Below, piece by piece: positions 11,692 through 24,800 of a DNA stretch of 64,000 bases. How positions within the stretch are numbered: position 1 is the stretch's first letter; every line of letters starts with the position of its first letter. Location: assembly GCA_004431415.1 (NCBI GenBank), contig QPMI01000182.1, positions 1-64,000 of the forward strand, given 5' to 3'. The notes below the pieces were generated by a model that ran no database searches, was not told the DNA's origin, and saw only the letters and a list, made by a program, of their open reading frames with translations. A program made the translations under genes and the position numbers. The DNA is from Cyanophora paradoxa. Its lineage: Eukaryota; Glaucocystophyceae; Cyanophorales; Cyanophoraceae.

Positions 11692-14600
11692 ACCCCCCCC
11701 TCCCCCACCTCCCGCCCCTTCCGCTCGCGGAGGACCAGGCTGAGCCTCGGGCCTGGCAGGTGCGGATGCTGGGGGAGTCGCTGGCGGTGAGGGCGGAGGA
11801 GGGGCGCCTGCTCGCGTCAGGCCTCTGGCTCGTGCCCTGCGACGGGGCGCCCCACGCCGGCCTCCGCTCCGGCTCCGACCCCACCGCCGCCGCCGAGCTC
11901 CAGGCGCGCGCGCGCGCTTCGAGCTTGATTCCGGACCGGGCCGTCGTTGTGGAGGGGGGCGAGGGCGCCCTGACGGGGTCGGGCAGGTCTCTATCGCGTT
12001 CGGCGAGCCCGGGCCCGGAAAGCGGGTCCCGAAGATGGTGGAGGCGAATATGCGCCTCCGCTGCCGCGTCACCGCCGGTCCGCCGGCGCCCCCGCGCGCG
12101 CCCGCGCCGCGCCCGCGCGGGGCCCGCTCGAGCGGGCGGGTGGGGAGCAGGGCCGCCGGCGGGGTTCGAGAGGCAGCCGGCGGAGGCGGGCGGGCACCTC
12201 GACGAGGCCGTCCTCTGCCACGACGGCGAGCGCTTCCCCCCCGTCAAGGTCCGCCCCGCGCGTCCGCCCTTTCTGCTCTCTGACGCCTTCCGACGACATC
12301 GATGGCGCGTGGGCGCGCAGCTGCTGCCGCGGGACCGGTTCGGGTACCGCTCAACGGCGGCGTGCGAGGGGTACCGCGTCCAGTTCGACCTCGCGCAGGC
12401 CGGCGGGCTCCTGGAGGGGCCCGCCGACGTCAGCGGCGGCCTCCAGGCCCGCTCCCCTCCCCGCGCCTCCGCCGCCCGCCCCAGCACCGCCTCAGGGTGT
12501 CTGACCTCTTCCGCCCGAGCAGGCGTCGGGCCGCTCGGTCACGGTCGAGCCGCCCTTTGTCGTCCGCGGCGAGAACGGCGCGCCCGCCCCGCCTTGCGCC
12601 CCGCCGGCGCCGCCCTTTGTAACTCCAATCTTTGTAGGGGCGGTGGGGGCGCTGCTGCTCCGGCCCGTGGGCGGCCTCCCGGAGGCCCTGCGCCACGCCG
12701 GACTCGCCCCCGACGCCGCCCAGGCCCCCGCCCCCACCAGCCTCCCCTTCATCGTCCGCCTTTGGAAAAGCCTCTTCGCTCGCCCCGACTGACGGCCGGC
12801 CCGCGGCAGGTCAGCTATCTGATGCTGCGCTGCAGCTACGCGTCCCGCGCCGCGCGGGAGGCCCCCAACGTGCGCCCCACCGCTCCCGCTCGCCCCAGCC
12901 GGAGCCCCGGCCCCGGCCGGCCTCCTCGCTGAGGGCGAGCGCGGCGGCAGAGGCTGGAGGACGGGCCGCCGCTGGCAGGGGACGCGGAGCGGCAGCCGGT
13001 GATGCGGCTGGGCGCCGATGAGTCCGCCAGCGTCGCCGGCATCTTCGTCGAGGCCGTGAAGGAGCTCAACGAGGTCCGCCCTCTGGATTGTTCGCGGCCT
13101 GCGCCGCCGGCACTTCGGCGGGCGTCGCAAAAACGCATTTGACTCTTCTTGCAGGTGCACGCGGGCTACGGGGCGGGCACGCGGCTCACGTACGCGCGGG
13201 CGGCGGGCGACGGGGGCGGGGGCGGGGCGGACGACGAGGACGTCGTGCTCGTCGACGCGGTCGAGGGCGATATCTCCAGGTCCGCACTCTGTCAGCCGGG
13301 CTTAGGGTGTTCTGAGGCTCGAACGTTCTGCGCGTGCGCTCGCGATCGCGCAGCCCGTCGTTCGTGAGGGGCGTGGCGAAGCTGCCGGCGCTGGAGATGC
13401 CGGGGGCGCCGGGCCGCTTGCAGGCGCCGCTCTGCCTCCGCTACACCCTCGCCATCGTCAGCGCCAAGCAGCTCCACACCGTTTTCGACATCATCTGGAT
13501 CCCCGGTCCGCCTTTCTGAGCTTTTATAAATTCGAAAGAGCTCGCCCGCCCACGCCTGAACCGCGCCGCAGCCACGCCGGTGCAGGCGGAGGCGGTGGCG
13601 GAGGCGGAGCCGCTGCGCGTGCAGCCCGGCGAGACCTGCCGCTTCGGCGTCAGGGTGCGGGCAGGCGCCGGAGCTGGGGCCCTCGCCGTTCCAACCGCCC
13701 CGGTGGCGGCAGGTCCTGGCGGCGGGGGGCGAGCCGGTGCGGGGCCGCGCCGTCGAGCTGGCCCTCCGCGCCTCCGGCGACCTTTCGGGCCTCGACGCCA
13801 GCCGCTGCCCCGGCTTCCAGCCCGGTGGGCCCGCCTCATGCTTTCCCCCTCTCCTAGCCGGCGGGCGTCGCTGACCGGCGCAGGGCCGGCCGCCGGCCCG
13901 TCGAGCTCGGGGCGGGGCGGGGCCGCCGGGGGCGCGGCTCGCGCTGCGGACGGACGAGGGCGGCGTGGCGCGCGTCGAGGGCCTCCTCGTCGCCGGCGAG
14001 CCCGGCGCCGCCGGCGGTATCGAGGCCCGCTTACTGCTTCGGGCTCACTGGCTTGCCTTACCGGCTCCGGGGCGGCAGGTGGAGGTCTCCGCCGCCGCTT
14101 TTGGACGGGACGGGGAGGGGTACGCGGCGGAGCTCGATCCCGTCTGCGTACCCTGCCGCATCGCCACCGGTCCGCTCGCTCCCGATCGATCACGAGGGCG
14201 GCCGTGCAGAGGCTGGGCCTGATCATGAGGCGGGCGCGCTCGCGCGCAGGCGTGCCCGAGCGGCTGGAGCTGGAGAAGGCGGAGCTGAAGCTGCAGTACG
14301 GGCGGCCGCTGGGCCTCCGCCTGCTCCTGAGGGACGCGGAGGGACGCGTCGCCGACTTCGGCGGTGCGCGTGAGCGGGGGCGGCCCAGCCGTCCCTCTGC
14401 GGGCGGGCGGGCCGACCCGGTGCCGCAGGGCCCGCGAGGGTGCGGGTGGAGGAGTACACGCGGAAGAGGCGGAGGGACGGGGGCGCGGTGAGCCACGTGG
14501 AGGAGACCGTCGGGCCCTTCCCCGCCGGCCAGCCGCCCGTGGAGCAGGCGAGCCCGCCGAGGGCGCGCCGCAGCCCGCGCCGGCCGACCGCGCCGGGCCC

Positions 14601-17600
14601 CGCCGCAGGTCGATTTCGCTGACGGCGCCGCCGACTACACCGGCCCGCCCGTCCCCCGCCCGCACCAGAGCCGCGTCTACGTCCGCCCCGCTCAGCGGCT
14701 TCGCGCCGCGCCGCGCCGCCCGCCACCCGCGGCCGCCGACCGCGCCGCAGATCCGCGACGCGCGCCTGCGGGTGACCGTGACCGGCCCCGGCGGCGCCTG
14801 GTCGCTCTCGGTGCGCAGGCGCCCGCGCCCGCCCGCCCCTCTCCCGCGGCGGCGCGGCCGCCCCGCCCCGCCCCGTCTCGACGGGCTCCGGCGGGGGCGG
14901 GCCAGGCGGTCTGCATGGCGACGCTGCACGGGGACGCTGGCGTATTCGCCCTGGCCGCCTGCCTGCGCGAGGAGGATCCGGAGCCGGGGCCGGAGCCGGA
15001 GAGCCGGCGGCTCCTGCCCCTCACGGAGCGCGACCCCATCAACTGCCTCGCGGGGCAGCCCTTCCCCCGCCTCTCCGTGCGCCCTTCCCCGCCCAGCGTC
15101 GAAGACCCGCTCACCGGCCGCGCCCGCCCGCGCCGTCGCGCAGTTCAAGCTGCTGAACGAGCTGATGACGGAGTGGCGGCGGCCGGCGGAGACGGCGGTG
15201 ATGCTCTACCTCTGGTCGCCCAGGCACGGGGGCGACGCGGATCCGGTGGAGCTCCCCGCCCCGCAGCGGCGCGCGCCGGGCCCCGAGGACCGCGAGCCCT
15301 TCGACCTCTACTCCACCCCCGAGGGCCTCGCCGCCCCGCGCCGCGCCGGCGTCTACCGCCTCTTCGTCTGCCCCGAGGGCGAGGCCCCCGCCGAGTACAA
15401 GACGGGGCCCCAGGTCTTCGTGAAGCACGGTACCCCCTATCCTTCGCCTCCCCGCCCCCGTTCGCAGCCTAGCGCTTCTGATGCGCGAGGCAGGCGCCCC
15501 GTTCGCCGTACGGCTCATGTCCGCGGAGGCTGAGGCGGCCGCCCCGGCCGAGCAGGAGGGCGCCGGCGAGCCCTCCGGCCCGCCCGCCCCCGGCCCGAGC
15601 CACGCGCCGGCCGCCGGGGCGCACGCAGCCGAGCCGGCGGCCCAGCTGCCCCCTCTGGGCCCGGGGACGCCCTGCCGCCCATCCACGTCGCGCTGGTGCC
15701 CCGCGGACCCGCAGCCGCCCCGCTCGAGCCGCCGCAGCGCCCCTCACTGCGCCCGCCCGCGCGCAGTGCGACGAGCACGACAACGTGTGCGACGGGCCGG
15801 ACGCGCCGGAGGCGGCGGTGGGCCTCGTCCTCGAGCGCGAGCTTGAGGACGGGCGGACCGAGGCGCTCCCGCTCGCCGGCGCCGCCCGCAGCCCCTCCAG
15901 CGCGGCCGCGCACGCTTCGACAACGTCGCCATCGCCGGCGAGGCGCGCCGGCCGCGCCCCCCCCCCCCGCCCGCCCCGCGCCTCGCGCGGCTCATACGGC
16001 GGGGGCGCAGGGCCGGTCGGGCCAGTACCGACTGCGCTTCGTGCTGCAGGGGGCCGGCCTGGAGGGGGCCACGCCCCTCCCCGACCACGCCTCCTCCTCC
16101 CTCACCGTCTTCTTCCGAAGCCGTACGCCCAGCGCTAGCGGCGCGCCTCCGCTCGCTCGAGCGAGCGCCCTGAGCGTGCGGCGGCGGCGGCGCAGCGCAA
16201 GAGAGCGCGGCGGCTGACGCGCACGCCAAGGTCCTCATCGAGGACCTGCAGCGCCTGAGCAGGGAGAAGGTGCCGTGGAGTTAGATTTCGCCCTTGCGCC
16301 TCAGGCTAGAGCACTGACCCCCTCGCGCCTCAGGCGGATGCGGAAGCGAAGCTGAAGCAGGCGCGCACGCTCTTCGGGCGCCGCGGCATCGCTAACGCAG
16401 TTCTCCCATTCCGAGGACCGTCTGACCGCGCGGCGCTGGCGCAGTTCAAGAGGGAACGGGATAAGCTCGAGGAGCAGCTGGCGAAGGTGCGGCCGGCACA
16501 GCCTCCCCCTCTCTGCACCCGCGCCAGGCCACGAGCGCGGGGGCCGACGCGGGGCGCGGGGGGCGGTGCGGGGCGCAGGTGGTGCGGCGGGAGATGCCGC
16601 GAGTGAGGGGCCTGGCAAAGTACCCCACGGCGCACAGCGACCCGAACTACCCCTTCCAGACCGCCATCGACGCCGAGAGGGCCCGCCCGTGCCACCTCCG
16701 CGCTCTGCTTCCGGGCCGGCCCCTTTCTCGAAGCTTAAGCTGTTGCAGGCGGCGCTCGACGCGGCGCGGGGCGGGCGGCTGCGGGAGGCGGTCCTCTTCC
16801 CGCAGGGGCGGCCGCGCTCGCAGGCCGCGCAGCGGCTGCTGGCGGACTCGAGGCGCGGGGCCGTGCCGGGCTTCCTCGGCTTCCTCGGCGAGGCGCGCAC
16901 GCCTTTCCTTCATTCGAGGGCGCCGCGGCCCGCCCCCGCTCCCGCCTTCGAACTAGAGCCGCGGCGCCTTTCCTTCAGCCGTGGCCCGGTCCCGCCTCCG
17001 AACTGAGCCCTCCGAACTCTGCGCAGATGGGGCGCGTGGAGGACGACGCGGACGCGGAGGCCATCGCGCGCTTCGTCGGCCGCAGCATGCAGGCGCGGCT
17101 GCCCCTGCCCCCGCCCCCGCCCGGCTCGGCCCCGCCCTGCGCCCCGGCGACCGGGCCGGGCCGGCAGGGGGCGGTGTTCCGGAGCCAGGACGACGTCGAC
17201 CTGGCCAGGCAGAAGCGCGCGGGCCGGGCCGGGGCGGGGCGGGCCGGGGCGGGCGGGGCTGAGCCGTGGCGCAGGTACCCCGGAATGGGCCTGAGGGCGA
17301 TAGGCGTCGAGAGCCTGGCCGACCGGGACGTCTTCCGCGGGGGCGTGCGGGCGGGGGACGCGCAGGGGCGCCTCGAGCTGCCGGGGCCGCCCATCCCCCA
17401 CGACATCCGCGGCCGCCACATGGTCAACCTCATCCACCTCGTGCGGCCCCGCCCCGCCCTGCGGCCCCGGCGCCCCGCCCCGCCCCGCCGCTGTGAAGCT
17501 GACGTGCGCGCTCGATGGTGATGGCGGCGGGCAGAGCGAGGGGGCGGTGGCGGAGGGCCACCGGAGGACCGTCTGGTGGTGCACGCTGAAGGACGCCATC

Positions 17601-18594
17601 CTCTTCGACAGCGTCCGCCCGCCCCGCCCCGCCCCGCGCCGCGCAGCCTCCTAAGGGCCTCGTGGCGCAGTTCGAGCACCTGCAGAACTACCGGCGGCGC
17701 GTCCTCAACAACAAGCTCTCCACCACCGTGCGAGCGCCGCCGCCCCCGCGCCCCGGCCCTCGCTACAAGCCCCAAACGCGGCGCGCGCCAACACCGACGC
17801 CGACGGCGCCGTCGGGGGCTCAGCTGGTGGCGATGGTGCGGGACGCCGAAGGCCGCCTCTCCGGCATCAGGGTCCGCGGGCCCGCCGCCACGCCCCGCCG
17901 CGCCAGGCCCCGAGTCTCCGCTTCTGACGCGCTTCGGCGCGCCTCAGGTGCAGCGGAGCGGGTGGGAGGAGGACCCGGAGGAGGAGGCGGCGCGCCCCGC
18001 GCCGGCCGTCTTCGCTGGCGTGCCCGTCCACGAGGCCCGTGCCCTCCGCCGGCGCCGCCGGCGCCGCCCCCGCCGCCCCCGCCGCTGACGTCCGCGCAGC
18101 GGCCGCAGACGAGAGAGGCCGAGGAGAGGATCGCGGCCCTCACGCAGATGCAGAGGCTGCGGGTGCGGCCGCTCGCGCAGCCCGGTCCCCTCTCGCTCGC
18201 TCGCCCGCCCGCGCCCTGAGACGCGGGGATTTATAGGCGCAGGAGCGGGAACTGGAGGGGCGGCTCGCGGAGAGGCGCGGGGCGGAGCAGGCGGAGCGGG
18301 GGCGCCTGGAGGGGCTCAGGGCCGAGGCGGCGCGGAGGCAGGCGGAACTCGAGGCGGCCCAGGGCCCCGGGTGCGTGCGCGTGGGCGGCGCCGGCCAGCG
18401 CAGCCGCTGGCGCGCTTCGAATTGGTGGGCGCAACTTCGAGCTCACTGCGGGGCGCAGGGGCGCCGGCGACGGGGAGGGCGGGCGGAAGCGGCGATCGGG
18501 GGCGCGCCCCGTCGCCAACGTTGACGGGGGCGGGGGCGGGGCGGGGCCATCCAACCCGAAACGGCCCCGCGGCAGCGCGGGCGGCGCCTTGTGA
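6502..18594 (+). CDS. SMCHD1/GMI1-like chromatin protein: GHKL ATPase plus SMC hinge
   Basis: Large spliced gene with more than 30 exons. After MAGAPVKRVEVLS, the exons read AFGELL then DNALQACKEN (about 7,170 and 7,299), LTIEDNGKGL (about 7,390) and FGSGMKRAGFYIG (about 7,725). These are the N box, the DxGxG box and the following lid/helix of the MORC/SMCHD1-type GHKL fold. A long middle part of beta-rich exons (8-16 kb) shows no family I can name. From 16.2 kb a helical exon (KRERDKLEEQLAKV) leads into a hinge: RGLAKYPTAHSDPNYPFQTA, GFLGFLGE, then GRVEDDADAEAIARF and FRSQDDVDLARQK, matching the order of motifs in SMCHD1 and plant GMI1/DMS3 hinges. The end is charged coiled coil (18.24 kb) and a basic NLS-like tail (GRKRRSGARP, PKRPRG) before TGA at 18,592. 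In other lineages the family acts in gene silencing or recombination; the role here is inferred only. The first splice junctions are uncertain. Confidence 0.82.
11661..11691 (+). repeat. Poly-C run of about 30 bases inside an intron of the SMCHD1-like gene
   Basis: A nearly pure C tract directly after the exon ending in TRHFKAC, continuing into CCCA/CCCT-rich sequence up to about 11,720. It serves as the pyrimidine-rich intron body. Its exact length is unlikely to be reliable in any assembly. Confidence 0.85.
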
Positions 18595-18852
18595 GAAACC
18601 CGAGTCGCAGGGGTGTTGTCTCCTCCTCCTCCTCCTCCTCCTTCTCCTCCTCCCCCCCCCCTCCCTCCCCTTCCCCCCTCCCCCACCCGGGTGGCCACTT
18701 CCCAGAAGCCCGCCGCATGCATCACGCTCTTATTGTATTTGTACGTGGTGGATGCAATCTCTAAACACCATCACTTTGGCGGTTGCTGTAGGAGCGCAAA
18801 CCAAACTCGTGGCCAGGATACTATCCTTAAGTGTTCATGTATATATTATTTT
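18595..18852. other. Gap between the convergent SMCHD1-like and WD40 membrane-protein genes
   Basis: This short stretch separates two convergent stop codons. It holds a (CTC)n and poly-C tract at about 18,620-18,690, followed by AT-richer sequence. It probably contains both 3' untranslated regions. No polyadenylation signal could be assigned with confidence. Confidence 0.5.
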
Positions 18853-21800
18853 TTACAGCTCGATCGTGTCCACGTACAAGTTCGCGCGAGACGCATGCGC
18901 GACGCGTCTGTTAACGGGATGGCTCGCGCTCGCTCGCCCTATAGCTAGGCCTGTGAGGTCCCGCAGCGAGCCGAACATCGGGGCGGCGCCGACAAATCCG
19001 GCCTCAAAGCCCGCAGTCGCGGGAGGGAGCGGGTCGGGGCACGTCCCCGATTCGGAGGCTCTGCGAGCGTCCTCGAGCTCGGGTCGGGTCGCCGTCTTGG
19101 GCTCCGGCCGATCGCGAGTCGGAGCAGCATGATGGCTGACGGCAGCGGCACGCGCCCGCGTCCGTTGAATTGCGTCCTTCGTTGGCAGCGGCAGCGGGCC
19201 CGGGGAGTGGGTTGATGTTGCGTTCTTCGCAATTGCGTTCGGATTCGGTGTCCGCGGGCTCCAGACCGGGATTCCAGGGCCCTCCATGGACAGCTGCAGG
19301 GGCGACTCGATGTACACGAGCGTGGGCGCAGCTGCAGGCGCGCGCTGCGCTGCAGCTTGCCATGCATATGGCGACTCGACGTCGCTGGATTCATTCTCAA
19401 AGCTGATCGACACGAGCTCGGGCGCCATTGCGACGGCGACATGCCGGGCCCTCAAGCTCGTGATCGCGCTGGTACCGGCGGCTGCTGCTGGCTGCTGCCG
19501 GCAGCCTCCAGTCGCGAGCCGGGGCTTGCCATGCTGGAGTCCCCTGGCCATGGAGCGAGTCCGCTTCGAATTCTCCCCTTCTCTCTTGGCTGTCGCGCTC
19601 GATGCTCAGACTCCCGATGGTTGAGATTTAGTTTACACGCGGAGAGAATTCGAATTTTCCGAACCTTCACGGTCGGAGCGAATCCTCGTCACACAAGGAT
19701 GGCATGTAAGCTGCAAAAAGACATGTGAGGCGCGCTCCAGTAGTGCGTATTTCGAATTCGTGATTATCATGGCATGATCAAATGGAACGGATTCATATAC
19801 GCACATTGTAAATGGCACGCAAGGCGCGGAGCTGGTTGACAAACAAGACGGCCATCGAAAGCGCATACACCACCATCACACCCGTCGCGACCTCGTCCTA
19901 CGGCCGATTGCGATAAGCCATCGGATGCCTCCGGATATATATACTCTCTTTTCGGGGACGCTTACTTCCTTGTAATTGGCGTTGCGCATAAGCATGAATA
20001 TAAGTAGGACGCTCTGGAGCCCGTTTGATATCACTTGCACAACGTTTTCGATGCTGCGCGCCGATTGCAAGGTCGCAATTCATCAGCGGGCAGAGAATAT
20101 TTCCGGACGTGCTCTGGCCATGGCTGCGCGTGCGCTCGCTGCACGGACCGGTCGATGAAGGGGCGGCTGAGAACGAGGTAGCTGAGATACGCGAGGTTCA
20201 CCCCCAGCAGCGCCCCAAGCGTGTTGGAAGAATTAGACGACGCCCCCCGCCCCGCGTGGATGCCTGTCCCGCGCAAGGGTTTGCGAGGGGATGGCCCGAC
20301 GCACACTTGAGCTTGAATTATTTTCGCGTCAGTCTAATGAGTGCTCTCCGGCGCGCGCACCGAGGATCAGCGAGCTCACAGTCTTCTTCAGCGAGTCCAA
20401 CATGGCGGCCATGAAACCCTGCCCCGCGACGTCAGAGATCCGAAGGGAGCGGCTGGACTCGGAGGACTGTTTCATCGGACCAGGCGGGCGTAGGCGAAGG
20501 CGTCGAACAGGGCGGAGTAGCGGTTCATGAAATCGTTCTGGTCGTACTCCGTCTGCGCAGGTAGGTAATTATAATTATAAAGTCCCGAGATGAATCGATA
20601 TATGTTCATGATCATGATTTGTTTGGAGCGGTAACTTGGAGCCGTGGCAAACCTGCTCCCAGAATCCGCGACGGGGGTGCTTGATAGCATTCCAGAAGCG
20701 CTGCCGCCTCGTTGCACGCATGACCTCGAGCGTTTTTGAATCGTTGAACACGTGATCATGATCGTGATCAGTCATATGCATCTCGAGACTTGATTTCTCC
20801 TCAAACTTCTCCGCGAGCCGGTCCTCTCTCTGTACGCGATTGTACATGTGCGCGTGCACGTGAGTTGAAGCGAAGAATGTGTGCGTTCGAGCAACAAGCA
20901 ATGAAGAGGCCAACCGTGAAGACGATCCTCTGGCCCATGAGATTCGTGACGAGCATGAACGAGCACCCAATGAGGAAGAATCCCGGGATGATGACCTGTG
21001 TCCACAATTATATCGATATCTATATTTGTTTCGTTTATTTAATTTATTGATCATGACTTCAACGCACGATCATCACGATGGCGACGGGCGGTCCCCATGA
21101 CGGCCCCGCGTCTCCGACCGCAGCCACGCGCGCCGCGTGCAGCACGAGCCCAGGTGCGCACATCATAATGAAGCAAAGCTCCAGGAACGGAAATCGCTGC
21201 GTAACCGTTAATCGGGGTGCAGATTCGAGTCGCGGACGTGTGCGACGTCCGACGGCCGCGGGTTCGTGACGCACGAAGAGCGGGGGGAGGCGCCCGTCGG
21301 ACCACTTCTTCAGGGCCGACCGGCAGAGGGCTATGGCGATCCAGCGCAGGACCCAGATCCCAAAGAAGGCGATCGAGGTCCAGAAGATGACGGTGCTGAA
21401 TTCGTCGGCGTATTTCTGCGCCGTCGTCCTGCAAGTGCGGATAATTTTCATAAGTACGGATTTTGTGGCGCTATTACGCATTGCCGAAAGTTGCGCGTTC
21501 ACCGGTTTGATGTGCTCTGGACCCAAGGCGCGTTCGCGGGTCGCATCAGCGCCCAGTCTATAACGCAATCGCAGTGAGATGACTGCTTCAACCGGCGAAG
21601 AAGGGCTTGGCGCACTGAGGGAGTCGCCCATTGCCGACTGGGCCTCCGAGGTCGAGTCGCCGCCGACATACGAGGTCGAAGCGAGGAAACTCACATGCTG
21701 CGCAATTGCAACGCGTTCATTATAATTAGCGTGCGCCGATTGTGAGAACACTGCCGCGAAAGAAGCTTATATCTATGATAATAATGACTCGCGCACCCCA

Positions 21801-24800
21801 ATAATTCCCTGTGGAAATTCGGAATGGCCATGGCATGTCAGCACTCGAACGCGATTTCAAGTTTATATCATATTTGATTACAATAACAGGCCGCGCACCA
21901 CGATGCCAGCCCCGCGGGCCTCGAGGCGCTCCAGCTTCGAGGCCTCCACGACATCGAGCCCGTCGAGATCCCCGTCGATATCGTTTGCATCTGATCATGA
22001 GGCGCACGCGGAGGCTCGACACGGGGACGCTTGAAAAAGCACGAAATTAAACTGGATAAAAACAACGCCCACCTCCGACATCGATGGCTTCGACATGCAC
22101 CTCCGCTGACGCGCGCCGAATCGACGTCCGCCGGGAATTCGAAATGCTTGCGCATGCCTCCAAAGTCGAAGCCGGAACCTGAACCAGAGGTTGACAACGA
22201 GCTCCCCAGTTGTAGAAGTGAGACGACGGGATTAAGTGTAGCTCAGAATGAGAGATCCGCCGACTTTCTCCAGAAAATCGAGGTCCGTGATCATGAACAT
22301 GGTGGCCACCTATAGACGTCGACATCCTGTTGACGCTCTCGTTGGCAGAGCGCTCCGCTGCAACGACGGCCGTGGCGGCAGCGGCTGCCGCAGCGTGATC
22401 GGACGTTCCGAGGTTGGCGCTCGAGCGCCTCCGCTGTGCGCGCGGGTGGTTGAGGTAGATGTCGCTCGCGGAGAGCGGCTCGAAGTCCGAAGGACGTCGT
22501 CCCCGCGGAGGGCCGCCGATGTCGGAGGCGCCTGCAATTGCAAGCGATCCGGATCCCCGGCGCCTCGGCGGGCTGCAGCTGAGCGCTCCGCCCTTGGCGA
22601 CCGCACGTGCAGAGCCCGTTGACCGGACGCTGGAACGGCGCTTGTCGCGTCGATCGTCTTCAGACGACTCTGCCCCAACGGAAGCGGTGCTGAACTTGCG
22701 TTGCCTGGATTCTGCCGCGGCCGCCGCACGGGCGGCCTCTGAATTCGCGCTGGATCTTCTGCGCGGCGCAACTCCCGAAGCGTAAACTAATCTGCGGTGG
22801 CCTCGCGATGGCACGGGCGGCACGATCGCCGAGACCGCGCTGAGTGCCGCAGCACCGAGGGCCATTCCCGTCATCGCGGTGCCCATCGCGGCCCCCGATC
22901 CCCCTCCGGATCCGCCTCCGCCGGAACCGGTCCCACCAGCACCTCCCATTCCGCCGACATCGATCTGAGGACGAAGTGCGATAAGTAGTCCGAACCGCCG
23001 GCGCGTAAATAAATTTATTGTTATATATGTAATTAAGTATAATGTGCTACCTCTACGTCGCCAGCTTCGAATCCAGCCTCAGCTGCGAGGTTTGCCTGCA
23101 GCTGGCGCCGCCTCTCTTGCTCGACCGCGTCCTGATCCTCATCCTCGGCACCGATGCCCTCCTCCTCGCGATCGTTCTCCTCTTCCTCGACCGCGTCCGC
23201 GTCGTCGCCATCGACCTCCAGGTCGCCCCCGGCCTCGGCCCCGGCCTCCGCATCGTTCCCCCCGCCGCCTTCATTGCCGCCCGTGTCCCCCTCCGCATCG
23301 CGATCGCCGCCAGTGTCCCCGCCGAAATCGCCCTCGGCGTCTTGATTAGCTGAAGGCGAGGCCCGTTATGACAGAGAGAATGCGTCGATATCGGATCCCA
23401 AGACGGGTATAGATATAGAGCCCACCATTAATATTTGGAGTGGCGCTGCTTGCCGCCGACGATGCAGCCGAAACTCCTACTGCGACAGCGGCTGCCGCCG
23501 TCACCGCAGCACCGACCGCGGCGCCCAGAGCAGATTGCTCTGTCTCTTGATCAGCTCGAGGAGTGATCGCGAATAACGGCAGAATCTTCTCCCGTGGAGG
23601 CCCGCGCTCACCAGCTTTAGAATTCGGAGCCGCGACCGGAGAACTCGCTATCGATGGTGGACTGACGATGAACTCAATTTTGAGCTTCGTCTCGTAGTTA
23701 AACGCGTCGATCACAGTGAGCTCCAGCGTGTACGTTCCGTTCGCAAGCTTAAGGCCCGGCGATAGCGTCGCCGATGCGTAGAGCGCGCTGGCATTGCCGA
23801 AAATCTCTAATGACTGCGCCGGATTTACAGAAGCGAGCTGGGCCGATATATCCTGCGGCCCGCTGATCTGCCGCCACGTGCTTTGCAGTATTGGAGAGCC
23901 TTCGTTGTTCCCCAGCATCGCAACGAATGAGGCCCTGTCATAGACGTACAGGAATGTCGCCCGGGAGACCGTCGGTCGAACTTGGCCGACATCTGAATTC
24001 GAAAGTGAACGTGTATGTTTCGAGGTCAGTGATAATTGAATGCTGCATGCACAACCGGCAGCGGTATTATGCTGCTCAAGCACCTTCCGATGGCGCTTCC
24101 TCGTACGCCTGGACACTTAGAGCTGGGACATTAAAAATCTGCGGGTGCCCAGTAAGCTGCCAGGCTGTACACGTCGTTGCAGCTGATAAGATTTTTCAGT
24201 AGATCGAAGTTAAAGCCCTTGACGGCACCTGGCTGAATAATGAACCGGAGATTCGAACTTGTTGCAAGGCCTCTCTCAGCTGCTCTTCGGTCTGGAACAG
24301 CAATATTATAATCAATGCAGCTGTGAACGTCATGCGCCAGCGCAGCGCGTTCGAATTTAGTAAAGAGACTGCGCGCTCGCCTGATTTGATCCAGCGAGCC
24401 GGAGAATCTTGAAACGGATAAGAACGCTTCCGCGTGTCACCGATAGGCCATAGATTTGACTTCTTTGGAACCAATGTCGCCCTGCTGTCGCCAGTAGATC
24501 GAGAAGGCTGCTGTAGCTATATAAATAGGATTCGTTGGCGTACTTCGCGACAAACGAATTGTAATCGGTGTCGAGTCTAACCGCGATCGTCGTGTCTGCG
24601 GTTCTCGCATCGTTAGTGCGCCGTTGAACATGTACTGCAGTAAAGGAAACTTGGCTGTCAAAAAATACGCACTAAGCGGAGGGGCGACGGTCAAGACATG
24701 CACAAGCGTGGAGGCGCGGCCCGCACTATCGCTCACGGTGAGCGTTAGCTGCCAAGAGCCGAGACGCGGCCTCATCCAGAGTGCCGTGCACTGCAGCTGG

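Noticed and set aside
1-18594. Bacterial origin, suggested by high GC and a bacterial-style cyclase
   Set aside because: Conserved protein pieces are interrupted by introns with consistent CAG acceptors, and SMCHD1-like and LTR elements are eukaryotic.
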